From the NCBI RefSeq assembly GCF_965638725.1, contig NC_134974.1, forward strand, positions 496,001-560,000: 64,000 nucleotides of DNA, read 5' to 3'. How positions within the stretch are numbered: position 1 is the stretch's first letter; each line of letters opens with the position of its first letter. Source of the DNA: Aptenodytes patagonicus (taxonomy: Eukaryota > Chordata > Aves > Sphenisciformes > Spheniscidae). Below are positions 1 to 11,100 of the stretch, one piece after another. Position numbers and translations under genes: made by a program. The notes below the pieces were generated by a model that was not told where the DNA came from, made no database searches, and saw nothing but the letters and a program-made list of their open reading frames with translations.

Positions 1-391
1 GCATCCCCGCCTGCGGGACACATCACAGTCTGAGCCCACAGCAGAGAGACGTGAGGGCCAACCGTGGGCGAGCTCAGCTCCTGGGGCAGGGGTGCCAGCC
101 CCCCGTTCCCCTCCAGTCCAGGGCATGCAGCCCCTCCAAGCCCTGGGCTTGTGCTCAGTCTCTGGCTGCCGAGAGCACCCTGCCTGCGAGGGCCGGGGCA
201 GCCCGAGGGCTTTGGCTGCTCAGCTCATCTTCGGGCCCTCTGGCCCTGTAATACTGACAAATCCTTTCCTCGCCCAGACGTGTGCAGGGAAGGCCGCCCC
301 AGGGCACACGTGAGGACCACAGGGGTCCCAAGCATCCCAGCTCTGTCCCCAGCGGATGCAGCCTTGGTCCATCCGGGCACAGGGAGGTGGC

Positions 392-2987
392 TCACAGCCC
401 CTGCGGCACCAGGAGGGGCAGGAGGAGGCTGATGAAGGTGAAGGGGCTGCTGCCCCTCATTGCCGAGTTCTGCCCCACACTCCTCAGCACGTGTGCGGCT
501 GCATCATCTGAGGGGAGAGAGGAGCTGTGAGTGTCCCCAAGGGAGGTACCATGCCCCAAGCCAGCACCGCATCAGCCCACGCAGGGGCTGCCACCCGCCC
601 TGCTGCCCAATTCCCCCCCGGGAGAGCAGCTGGGCTCAGCCCAGCTCTCCTGCCAGCCCCACGGCCACCCAGACCCATCTGCACACCTGCAGCCACCAAC
701 CTACCTGCCTGGATCCTCCCCTTCTGGGTAGAGGCAGGGACAGGCGGTGCCTGAGCTGCAAAGCAAACACAGGGTCAGACTGGTGAAGGGCAGCTCCCCA
801 ACCCCCTGCAGCCAGGTTTCACGAGAGGCCATCCCCCCCCCCCCCAGCCACTGGCACCTTCCCGGCCAAGCCACACACACCCACCCCCCGGGGCTGGCAG
901 GGGGCCACGGCCCAGCCGTGACTCAGCTAAGGAAAGGCTGAGGCAGGCACCAACACTGTGAGCGGGAAGCAGGGGGGGGGACACAGGTGGCATGGGGGGG
1001 TGCACGGGGGTTCCAGGCGATACTCACTGCCTTTGCCAGCCACCGTCACCTTCAGCTTCAGGCACGCTTCCCCATGGTGGTGAATGGGCTTGGCTGCAAG
1101 GGAGGATGCAGGTTAGGGCGGGGGGGGAGCCCGGCAGGGACCCCAGCCCCACGGCAGACCCCCAGGCACTCACAGATATAGTAGTAGCTGTGCCCCTCCT
1201 TGAACTCCTTGCCCAGCGTGAAGGGAGTGAAGCGCTGGAACTTCTCTGAGAACTTCTCGGGGCCGTGCAGGGCGCTGGGCTTGTCGCACTCCCAGCGGAT
1301 CTGCTCCTTGGAGTGGGGCTTGCAGGCCTGGTACTCCTCGGGCTCCACCAGGTAGAGGGTGTAGCGCTCCATGGCATGGGGGTCCACGCTCCCCTCTTCG
1401 TAGTGTGGGCAGATGATGTCCAGGTAGTCGTTCAGGCGCACCTCCACTGTGTAGTCACTCCACAAGAACCTGTGGCAGGAGGGAGGCGGGGGTCAGACCC
1501 AGCAGGGAGAAGCCTGGGGGGGTTCCCCCTTCCCCTGCACTCCCAAATCCCCCCCCCGATTTAACAAGGCCAAAGGAGAACAGCCTCCTGCCCACAGCAG
1601 CTCTTTGGAGCCCGAGACAGACAACCTCTGGCCCACCCTTCCCCATGCAAAGCCCGGCAATGCCCAGGCCGGCTTTGGGAGGAAAAACCCCACCAGACCG
1701 GCCCCCCCCAGCACGGCTGGCAAGCACACCCCCCTTCTCAGCACTCTCCTGTGGCCCCAGCAGCCAGGCAGCAGGGAGGGGACCCGCTGGGACGCACACC
1801 CTGCCCGTCCCAAAGCTCCCGAAGCCAGGAGGCGTCGGCAGCGCTCTCCCATGGAACAGCCAGCCCGGCTCCAGCACCTGCTGCTCCCCACACCTCACCG
1901 GGGGCGGGGGACGGACGGGGACAGACTGGCAGCCGGCCAGGGGCCTCTGCGGGGTCCCCTCACCTCACTGGCTGCAGCACCCTCGGGAAGGCACGGCTGC
2001 CCATTGGGGCAGCCCTACAACATGGGGAAGGCTGGTGCCTAGTGGGGGGGGGGGGGCACTCCTACAACCGGGGGGCGGATTGCCCAGGGCTTGGGGCATC
2101 CCTACAGGCTGAAGGGACTGCTGCCTGGGGGGTGGGCAACCCTAAAACCTAGGGGACTGGTGCCTGGGGGAGCACCCCTACAGCCTAGGGGGCTGGTGCC
2201 TAGTGGGGGGGGGGCACCTGTAAAGGCAAGGGGGGACAATCCTAGAGTCTGGTGGAGCTGGTGCCTTGGGGGGGGTACCCCTATAAGCAGGGGGGGTCAT
2301 AGCTCATCCCTATAGCCTCAGGGGGACTGATGCCTGGGATGGGGTCACCCCCACAGCTCCAGCCCGGGGGGTTGCGGGGGGGCCCGGGCCCGGTCAGCCC
2401 CCCCCCCCCCCCCGCACATCCTGCCCGGGCGGCGGGAGCCGAGGCCAGCCCCGTGTTTGTCAACACGCTTCCCTGTGCCCCGGCGCCGGGGCTGGCGCCG
2501 CGCCACCCCCGCGGGGAAGGAAGAGGCCTCGCTCCCGCTCGGCCCTGGGAACGGAAAGGCCCCCCCGGTCCACCCGCCCCCGGCCCGCACCTGGACGGGC
2601 CACGCCGCTCCCCGGCTGCGCACCGGGACCGCCCCGCCGGGGCTCAGCACCGGCCCAACCGGGGTTAAACACCGGGATCGACCCCCGACCCCCCGCCCCA
2701 GGCTCGACCCGCCCCCCCCAGCCCCGCGGAGGCTCCGTCCCCGCCGCCCGCCCCGGACAAAGGCCGCCGGGGAGCGCCCAGCCCCGGCAGGGAGCGGCGC
2801 CGTCCGCGCCCTCGGGGCCGTCGGGTCCCGGTCCCGCGGGGGGGGGGGGGGGGGGGGGAGGGAGGGAGGGGGACGGCGGCACTCACCGGTTGGAGCTGTT
2901 CCAGAAAACGGTGTGGCGCTCGGCCGCCGCCGCCGCCCAGCACAGCGCCAGCCCCAGCAGGGCCAGGGGCACCCACCGCCGCTCCAT
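392..2987 (-). CDS. EFNA1: Ephrin-A1 (GPI-anchored Eph receptor ligand), 5 coding exons
   Basis: Coding exons are 2987-2887, 1469-1174, 1093-1028, 755-705 and 507-392. All have GT/AG borders and consistent phase and give 209 aa (human about 205). Residues 1-22 form a signal peptide. The ephrin receptor-binding domain follows, with an N-glycosylation site at N30 (FWNSSN), the conserved block NDYLDIICPHYE, and FSEKFQRFTPFTLGKEF ending in YYYI. The last exon encodes DDAAAHVLRSVGQNS and then a hydrophobic tail, a GPI-attachment signal; the AADDPEVRVLHSIGHS-like motif of mammalian EFNA1 identifies the paralogue. It is expected to bind EphA receptors, mainly EphA2, at the cell surface. Exon 4 has two possible acceptors 5 nt apart (CAGCTCAG); only the upstream one keeps frame with exon 5. 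No AATAAA is seen before the window edge, so the 3' UTR probably continues outside. It is the first of three ephrin-A genes in tandem. Confidence 0.96.
1995..2335. repeat. Minisatellite in EFNA1 intron 1
   Basis: Imperfect copies of a roughly 40-50 bp unit. Each contains forms of CCTACAGCCTAGGGG followed by CTGGTGCCTGGGGG. It lies wholly inside intron 1 and has no coding potential. Confidence 0.65.
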
Positions 2988-3240
2988 GCGCTCCGCGGGG
3001 CGCGCTCCGCCGGCCAGGCGCCGCGCCCGGCCCCCGCCTTAAGTACGGCCCCGCCGCCGCCCCGCCCGCCCCGCGCCCCGCCCCGCGCACCGGGACCGAG
3101 ACACAACAACAACACGGGCAGCGCGGGGGGGGGGGGGGGGCGGCCCCACGCGCGACCGGCACCGGGCGGTGACCTCCCCCCCACCGGCGGGCGGGATGCG
3201 GGGGCCGGGGGAAGGGGGGGGCGCAGGTCAAGCGCGGTGG
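2380..3240. promoter_or_regulatory. CpG island and promoter region of EFNA1
   Basis: Dense CpG over exon 1 and its flanks. Transcription should start just above 2987 on the minus strand. A weak TATA-like TACTTAA lies about 55 nt upstream of the start codon (3041-3047). A 21-base G homopolymer at 2838-2858 (a C run in the transcript) lies in intron 1, under 30 nt from the exon 1 donor. Confidence 0.6.
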
Positions 3241-6200
3241 CACCCGCGTGTGCGTGGGCAGGGGGGTCACCCCGGCTGAGGTACTGGGGTGTGGGTGATG
3301 GTGGGGTGAGGCCCGGGCTGTTCCCCGCGGGAGGCGGTGTGAACCCCCGGGGGCTCGAGGGAAAGGGTCCGAGCCGTGACCGTCCCCTTCTTGCTGGGGG
3401 GCAACGGCCGGCGGTGGGGTCCAGCTGAGGGGGGACACCCTGCAAGCCTCTCCCCCTCCCGGCCCTCACCATGGGAACCCCCTTATTTGAGATGCTGGGA
3501 GACATCAGGAGTCCCTGGGTGAGCGGGACCTGGCAAGCTGCAGCGGCTGCCAAGAAGGTGCCGGGGTCCGGGAGGGGCTGGGGGTGGCAGGGGCAGCCCC
3601 CCCCTCCTCCTCCCCTTGCCCTTATCAGCTGCCTCTGCTCTCCCAGGGCTTTTGCTCCAGCACCGGAGGAACCCCTCACACATCCCCCGCCCTGCTCCCC
3701 TCCCCGCTCTCTGTTTGCTCGATATTGTGAAATTCCCCCCCCCCCGTGACCCTCCAGTGCAGGGCGGGGGGCTGCGGGCCCAGCAGGCGCAGTGGGCACG
3801 CTGCCGGCTGCCTGGCGGGGAGCGCAGCGGCTTGCTATCTGCTCCCATCTGCCCCCAACACCGATCCATCCTTGTTAAGCTCGGCGGAGAGATGCTTTGC
3901 CACCGTGTTGTGAAGTGATAACTCAGCCGCATTTGCAAAACAACTTTCCTCTTGTTTATTACATAATGATCCATTGATTGTGGGTAATGTTGCATGCCCG
4001 CCGCTGCAGCCGTGCGAGGAACGCTCCCCTGGCACGCTGGAGGGGCTTGGTCAGACGCCGGCACCGCGGCTGTAACTGGAGAGCAGCTGTCGGCTCCGGC
4101 AGCCACGGGCTTCCACAGGGCCGAGGTTGTGGGGCTGGGTGTCCCGTGTCCCACCCACATCCCCCATGTCCTCCCCGCGTCCCGTCCTCTCTCCCCACCC
4201 TCGGCTCCCGCGGGAGGGGAAACCCGCTTCTTCCCTTTCATCCTCCCTCGTTGCAGCCAGGCCTGACATCATCCCCTGCACCTTAATGACTGTGCAAGGC
4301 CTCCTGCTCCCAGGAAGCTGGTGCTGCCGTGGCTTGTACAAGGGAGCATCTCCTGGGAACCCCCCTGGGGCCGCAGCCCGCTGGGATCAGGGAGACGGAG
4401 CCCATGCAAGCCATGGGGACGGGCACAGCCAGAGGGTGGTGGGAGCTGGTCAGCACTGCAGCTGCTTCCCTCTCTGGGGTCCTGGCATCGCCCCGGTACT
4501 GCCCCCACCATGGCAGAGACAGGCTGTGCCTGTGCCAGGTGCCTGGGGAAACCGAGGCAGGGAGCAGTGATGGGGGGGAGGCCATGCAGCCCCTGGCAAA
4601 GCCCAGCACCTGAGGCCGTCCCCCCCAGCAGGGCTGGTGCAAGCCCCGAGGAGGTGACGAGCCTCCTGGAGCACCATGCTGATCTGTCCTGTGGGACTAC
4701 GATGTGGTACCCAGTGCCGTCGGCTGAAGGGCTCCCCCGTCCCCTCCGCTGCAGTCCCCAGCCCCAGGGCAGGGCCACCAGCGCACGGGGACAGGGCTGG
4801 GAGTGAGGCCACGGGGACCTGGCCAGGTCCCAGCGTCACTGCCCTGCCTGGCCCGCAGCAAAAGGGCAGTGCCAGCATTAGTGGCTGGACTGGGGGAGGA
4901 AGGACGAGCACGTGTCCCCTGCTGGGGACAGCCCGAGGGACAAGCCGGGGCTGGAGGGTGCCCCATTACCTCCCTGTGCTGGATCACCTGGGGCTTGACG
5001 GTGGGGGACGGGGTGACCGTCAGGGTGGGCAGCACCCCATGCAGGGTGGGCGCCCACCCGCAGCGGCAGCAGGGGTGCCAGCAGTGGTGCGCACGTGCGC
5101 ATAGTCACAGCCACGCCGCCTGGTACGTGCAGCGCTGGGGGTCGCCCCAGGTGACTGTGGGACAGGGTCAGTGCCCGCGCAGGCAGGGCTTCTGCTGCGC
5201 CGGCTGCGGTTTACAGGACAAAGGTGAAGCCATTTCGCGCCGTAAACACTTGTGGCAGAGTGGCACGGGGCAGGTGGAGCTGGCCAGAGGCCACGGAGCT
5301 CGTGACAAACTATTTATGGTTTCTCGGTTCGGGACACCCAGGTGCGCCCCAGCCCCTGCCTGGGCTGACATCACTGGCCGTGAGGCCAGGGGAGGAAGAG
5401 GAGTTGTCCAGTCCGTGGCCGGGAGCGAAGGCCGTGGTGACGTTCTGTGCCGGCTGCGTGCAGCCTGGCAGGTAGGCACAGCCCAATGCCAGGCTGCGCG
5501 TGGCAGGGGCAGAGCCGCGTCCCCGAGGCTGGCTGGCCATGCCAGGCCCTTATGCGTTTGGCCGGAGAGTGGGATGCATCCAGCCCTGGCCATGGAGGAC
5601 AGATGCTGCCACGGGGTGATGCAAAGCCTTGTGCCACACGGCCGGTCCAGGCGCACCCCCCTTGCCTAGAGCCAGACCTGCTGCCGGGGCTGTGGAAGCC
5701 CCCCCCAGCACCCGGGGGGCACCCAAGCCCCAGCGCTGGGGTCCCAACAAGGGCTTCCCCCTGCCTTGGAGCAGCAGGGCTCGGGGATCCCCTGTACCAG
5801 CACCCCAGGAGTCTGGTCCAGGCTGCCCCTGGCGTGCCATGCTGTGCCCTGCCTGAGGGCACGGAGCGGAGCAGGGCTGGGTGGCTGGTCCCCACCGAGC
5901 TGGCAGCAGTGCCACATGCCCGCCGTGGAGCAGTGCCAAGGTTGAGGCAAGCGGCAGGAGGAATTTTGCAAGCGGAGCTTGCCGTGCCGCACTGTGCTGG
6001 GGCGGCTGACTCAGTCCCTTGCTCCCCCCCCCCCGCGATGCACTGGCCAACAAGGGCCGCACCAGGCTCCCCAGCCCACCCTGCCACGTGCCACTGGCAC
6101 AGCCACGCACCGGGACGGGGGCTGCGGTTGGTGCCCATCTGCCAGCATCCAGGGGGATACGGCCCTTGGCAGCGCTGCATGATGCTGCCCCGGCTGGACC

Positions 6201-7490
6201 CTGGCCCTGCCACGCAGCTCCAGCCCAAGGTTGGCAGCCAGGTGCTGGGTGGCACCCTGAGTCCCCGGGGAGGGGGGTCCAGGGTAGGGTCCCCGGCCCC
6301 ACAGTGGGCCAGGCCTGCGGGAGTGCAGGGGGGACATGGGGAGCCGGCGCCTGCCGGGAGTGCTTGGAGGACCCGTCTGACAGGTTCGCCGGCTCTTCCC
6401 GCACCCAGACAAGCCCGGGCCGGCGGGACGCCGAGCCACCGCCCAGCAGCGCCTGCTGGGGTGGGGGGAGCATGGCCGCCCTGCTGTGATGGCGGTGTGG
6501 ACCCCCCGAGGCCACATCCACAGCAGGTCCGTCCCTACTGGGAGAGGGGCCACTGCCCCCCCAGTCCCACACTGCTTTGTGGGGAGAGTGGCTGCCCCCC
6601 TCCTGGGGGCACTGGGCCACCCCAGCCCAGCGGGGTGCAGGGTCAGGACCTGCACGGCTGCTCCCCTGCACCCACCAGGGCTGTGGGGTGCCAGCCATGG
6701 GGCTGGGTGCACCTCACTCATCCATAGCCCCAGCAACACCCCGAGGGTGTGACCCCATCCCCAGTGGGTCCCTGGGCACAGCCCCCTCCCCACACATTCC
6801 CTTGCCTCGCTGAAGGCACCGGGGGGGGGGAGCCGAGGGCATCCCCAAATCCTGCGGGAGCTGCCGTGCAGACAGGCGTGTGCCAGATCCCCCCTGACGC
6901 TGGCAGGAGCCAGCATGCCTGGCGGAGCCAGACATGCTGGTGGGGGCAACACGGGGATTCCCACGGGGCCCCCAGGCACATTGGGGTGCCTGCCGGCAGC
7001 CGCTCACCCTGTACAACCAGTGAGGATACCGAGGAGGGCTCTCCTGCACCCACTCCTCCCCGGACTGCTCCCAGCCACTGCAGCCCAGCACCCCCCAGGG
7101 ACCCTGGGGATGCGTGCCAAGGGCCCTTGCACTGCTCTTACCTGAGGGTGCTGCCTGACATCCGCGCCGTGCTGTCCTCCTGCGGGCAGCACCAGGTCCC
7201 TGCTGGATGCTCCATGCTGGCGCCTGGGGGTCAGTGGGGAGCAGAGCCGGTGGGAGGTGGGGGGGGGAGCGCCCCGCATCTCCCCAGGTTGCCCTTGCTG
7301 CCAGCGGCGCCGAGCCCATGACTGGAACCGTGGTGCCTAGGGCCAGCGAGGCAGGCGGCACGGTGAAGGTCGGCACCTGGCGCTTGCTGCCCTCGCCTGA
7401 CCCCTGCCCCGGCCAGAGCCCACCGTGCCGGAGGGCAGGGCTGGCCAACAGCTGACCAGGAGCGCTGCACGCCGCCGTGACAGGGGTCTT
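2988..7490. other. EFNA1-EFNA3 intergenic region
   Basis: Between the EFNA1 start codon and the EFNA3 polyadenylation site. No exon with convincing protein similarity was seen; open frames here are GC-driven. The notable content is the EFNA1 CpG island at the left and the AT-rich candidate enhancer at 3865-3995. Confidence 0.6.
3865..3995. promoter_or_regulatory. AT-rich candidate enhancer upstream of EFNA1
   Basis: An island of balanced composition in very GC-rich surroundings. It has a POU-like ATTTGCAAAA, a FOX-like TTGTTTATTA, a GATA-like TGATAA and a SOX/PBX-like CATTGATTG within about 100 bp. This is motif reading only; conservation cannot be tested here. Confidence 0.4.
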
Positions 7491-8160
7491 TTTTTTTTAT
7501 CCTTTTATTATTTTTTTTTAATAGACTAAGAGCAGAATATGAAAATCACCAGCCAAAGCACTTGAAAAAAAGGTTGAGTTTGTTTTTTTTGTTTTGTTTT
7601 CCCCAAAAAGTGTCTGTGCGTTTGCATAGGTCAGGTCTTCACGGAAGACGAGGAAAATCCAACACGTTCAACTATGTACAAGCCAGCCTGGGGCCGGCGC
7701 CACTGCCTATGGTACAGTGTAGATATATCTATATAGTCACTCTCTGTACAGTATGTATAGATCTCTATGTAGGTATGTACAAGCTGCCCGGCCCTGGGGG
7801 TCCCTGCCCTCACTGGGCTCCCCAGTCCAGCACTGCCCCCCAGCCACGGGGCACCGGGTGGGCTGTGGGCAGGACTCCACGCTGTGGGACGGTGTCGGCG
7901 GAAGGTGCGGTGCACGCAGCAGCACCAAACCACATCCTCGCAGATGTAGCCACAGCCAGGGTGGGGGGCGAGTCCCAGCCGGGATCGGTGCATGCCGTGG
8001 CCCCCTGCCTCACGGGGCGGCTCTCCGGGCAGGGGGGTGGCGGTGCGGAGGAGCCAGGCAGTCCCACGGTGGTTCCCCGCCGGGTCTCACAAGGGGCGGC
8101 AGGTTGGGGGGTCCCCACTCGGCGGAGCTGCGCTGGCCAGGCCCTCACCGGCGCCGGGAG
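7490..8160 (-). other. EFNA3: 3' UTR of EFNA3
   Basis: Runs from the TAG at 8161 to the polyadenylation signal at 7504-7509. It holds an unusual AT-rich stretch with ATATAGATATAT-type sequence near 7720-7770 and ends in an A/T-rich segment. No other gene was seen in it. Confidence 0.75.
7504..7509 (-). terminator. EFNA3 polyadenylation signal AATAAA
   Basis: TTTATT on the plus strand gives AATAAA on the gene strand, about 650 nt after the stop codon and within a T-rich (gene strand A-rich) context. Confidence 0.75.
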
Positions 8161-11100
8161 CTAGGAGGCCAGCAGCGTCATGAGGAAAAGCGCGGCGGCC
8201 ACGGCCAGGGGCAAGTGTTCCCGCTTGGGGCTGGTGCCGCTGATGCTCTTCTCCAGCTTGGGCATCTCCGGGTTGAAGTTTTCTGCGGGGAAGAGCGAGA
8301 AGGTGAGGGTGGCACCGGGGCGGCCCCGAACCCTCACCCCACGGCTAGGGCTGCCCTGCGGGCGGCGGCGGGGGGGGCACGGCGCTGTGGGGCCAGGGGC
8401 TCTGCCCGACTCACCCAGGTCCTCGATCTTCACCTCGGGCCGCAGGGTGAACTGCGGCAGGGTGGGCGCCAGCTTCTCCCCAGAGTGCGACGCTGCAAGA
8501 GGGAGAGAGGGGACGGGGGGGGGTCACACTCCCCGGCCACCTTGTGCCGCAGCCCCCCCGCCCCGCCCAGGAGGGATGGGGGACCCGCCGGCAGGCCACG
8601 CCACACCCCGCTCGCCCGCAGCCCCCAGGGTGGGCACGGGGGGTACTTACTGGAAGCGCAGCACACGAACACTTTCATCTTCAGGCAGGCCCGGCGGTGG
8701 TTGTGCGTCGGTGTGGCTGCAAGGCAAAAGCGGGCTGGGGTGGCTCCAGAGCGGGTGACCCCAGCCCCGGGCACCCGAAGGCTCGGTGAGCTGCTACCTG
8801 CTGGGTCTGGGCATGTTGGGGTCTGGCCCTGCCTGGGGGTGTGCTCCAGGCTGGGGATGCAGCAGCACCCCCCTCCTGCACCCTGAAGCTGAACTTGCAT
8901 CAGCACCCTGCACCCCTGTCCTGCACCAGCAGCCCCCCAGCACCCCAATCCTGCATCAGCACCCCCTGCATCCCCATCCTGCACCAGCACCGCCCCCCAC
9001 CTTTCCCCGCACCCCCATCTCACCCCCACATCACGACCACCCCCTGCACCCCCAACCCTCCCCACACCCCCCTTCCACCCCACACCTCCATCCCTGAGGT
9101 CAGGGTGCCCACTCCTGGGCGGGGGGGGGGGGAGCTGCAGCCACCCAGCTGGGGGGGTGCAGGAGGACCAGCCAGGGTGGGATGCAGGGGACCCAGCCAG
9201 GGATGGGGGGGTCCCGCCCCGGCTCCCCACGTACAGATGTAGTAGTACTCCTGCCCTGCGCGGAACTCGTAGCCCAGCGAGAAGGCACTGTAGCGCTGGA
9301 ACTTCTCCGAGAACTTGATGGGGCTGTGGGGCGCGTGGGGCCGGTTGCACTCCCAGCGCTTGAAGCCCTGGCTGGTGTTGCAGGTGTGGTAGCCCTCCGC
9401 GTTCACCATGTAGAGCACGTACTGCTCCAGTCGGTGCTCGGGCACCGAGGCGTTGTAGTGCGGGCAGTAGATGTCCAGGTAGTCATTGACGTTCACCTGC
9501 ACCGTGTAGCCCTCCCGCCGCAGGCTGCAAGGGAAAGGGGGGATGGGGGGCTCAGGGACACCCCCTGCGCCTTCCCAAACACGGGCCCCTCCTCAAAAGG
9601 GACCTGGAGGCTGGAGAACGGGCAGGTCCCAGAGCATGGATCCCAGGGGGCAGTGGTATCCCCCTGCGTGACCTCTATCTGGAGCCCCGCAACACACCGG
9701 GACCCCTGCGCAACCTCAGCCCCATGGACCCGCAGCGCGGCATCACCATCTCGGGGGGTGCGGGCTGGCCTGGGGTGGGAGGGACGCTGCTGGGGGTGGA
9801 TGCTACGGGTGCCAAGCCACATGCATGGGTGGGACGCCTGTGATAGCACAGGTGCACGAGACGGCGCTGCTGGGTCCTGCCGGGAACGTGCCAGCAGACT
9901 CAAGGAGGGGACAGACAGACTGACCCAGCCACAGGGCTGATGGACACCACGGTCCCAAAGGCACCGGGGACCCTGCGGGACGCAGCCCCTGGTCCTCACT
10001 GCGCAGCTCTGGGTGTGCAGGAGGGGCATGGGGCCCCGGCGCTCCCCAGCTCCAGCAGCCTGCAGCCGACCCACCGCAGTTGCCCACCATGGCCCCAGCC
10101 CTGCCACGCGCCGCAGCTCAGAGAGAGGATTTCTCACCCCGCTTTGGCTAATCCCGTTAGTTTGTTAATGCTGTAAAGGGTGGCCCTGGGGGAGCCTCAT
10201 TTACATTGATTAGGAGCGGCAATCCCCTCAGATCCACTCAGGAGAGGCTCCGCTGGCTCCTAATCCATGCCCGATGGAAATCCCGGCCGCGGTAATCCTT
10301 GCCACCGCGCTGACCCACTGCTCCTGCCAATTAATTACGAGCCAGCGCTGCGAGGCGCTGGCTCTGCACCGAGCTGTCACGGCAGCACCAGACCCCGACC
10401 GGACCTCGCTCCACCGCTTGGCTCAGCAGCGGTGGTGCCCCCCTCCACTGTGCTGGTGCAGCCCCTGCACCCCACTGCATTGGGGGGTCCCCTCGCCAGG
10501 CTCCCCCGGAACGTAGACTGCAGCATCCTGGCACGCGTGGCCGGGCTCCCCCGCAGTGCATTGCTCCGGATTGGGGCCCCTTTCCCCACCCGTCAGGGCA
10601 AATCCAGGTCCACGAGCCCCTGACCCAGCACTCAGGGTCCCCTCACCCCACGGGGGGTCCTGCCACGCCCTCCCTGGGGCCGTGCCTGCAGCAGAGCCGG
10701 CTTCCCGGGTCTCCCCGGCAGGGCTGGGCAGGCAGCAGGCAGGGCTGCGCGTGCAGACGCCCCACCCTGCCCAACCGCCCCCGGCGCTGTTTGGGGAGCC
10801 CCGGCACCCTGCCAGGGCCTGTGGCACCCCAGCACGCAGCGCCCAAGAAGCCGGGTGCTGGAGAGAGAACCAATGAGGGACCCGGCGTCTTGCCAGCAAA
10901 GGGGGACCCAAGCAGCGCCGCCTCCCCACCCGGGGCTGCCGTCAGCACCAGGGGCTGTGGGGGGCTAACAGCGGACCTCGTCACCTGTGGGGCAGGGAGC
11001 ACAGCCCCACGCGGCACCTCCCTCGCTGCGCAGCCGCTATTCCCCAGCCCAGCCCGGCACCCGCCGGCCGCCGGGCAACTCCTCCACCAGCAAGGTGCTG

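Noticed and set aside
1-390. SLC50A1 or other genes beyond EFNA1
   Set aside because: Nothing recognisable; this stretch is best read as the EFNA1 3' UTR continuing past the edge.
2345-3799. 484-codon minus-strand open frame over EFNA1 exon 1
   Set aside because: Low-complexity Gly/Pro/Arg sequence from the CpG island; the real exon 1 lies in a different frame with a proper signal peptide and donor.
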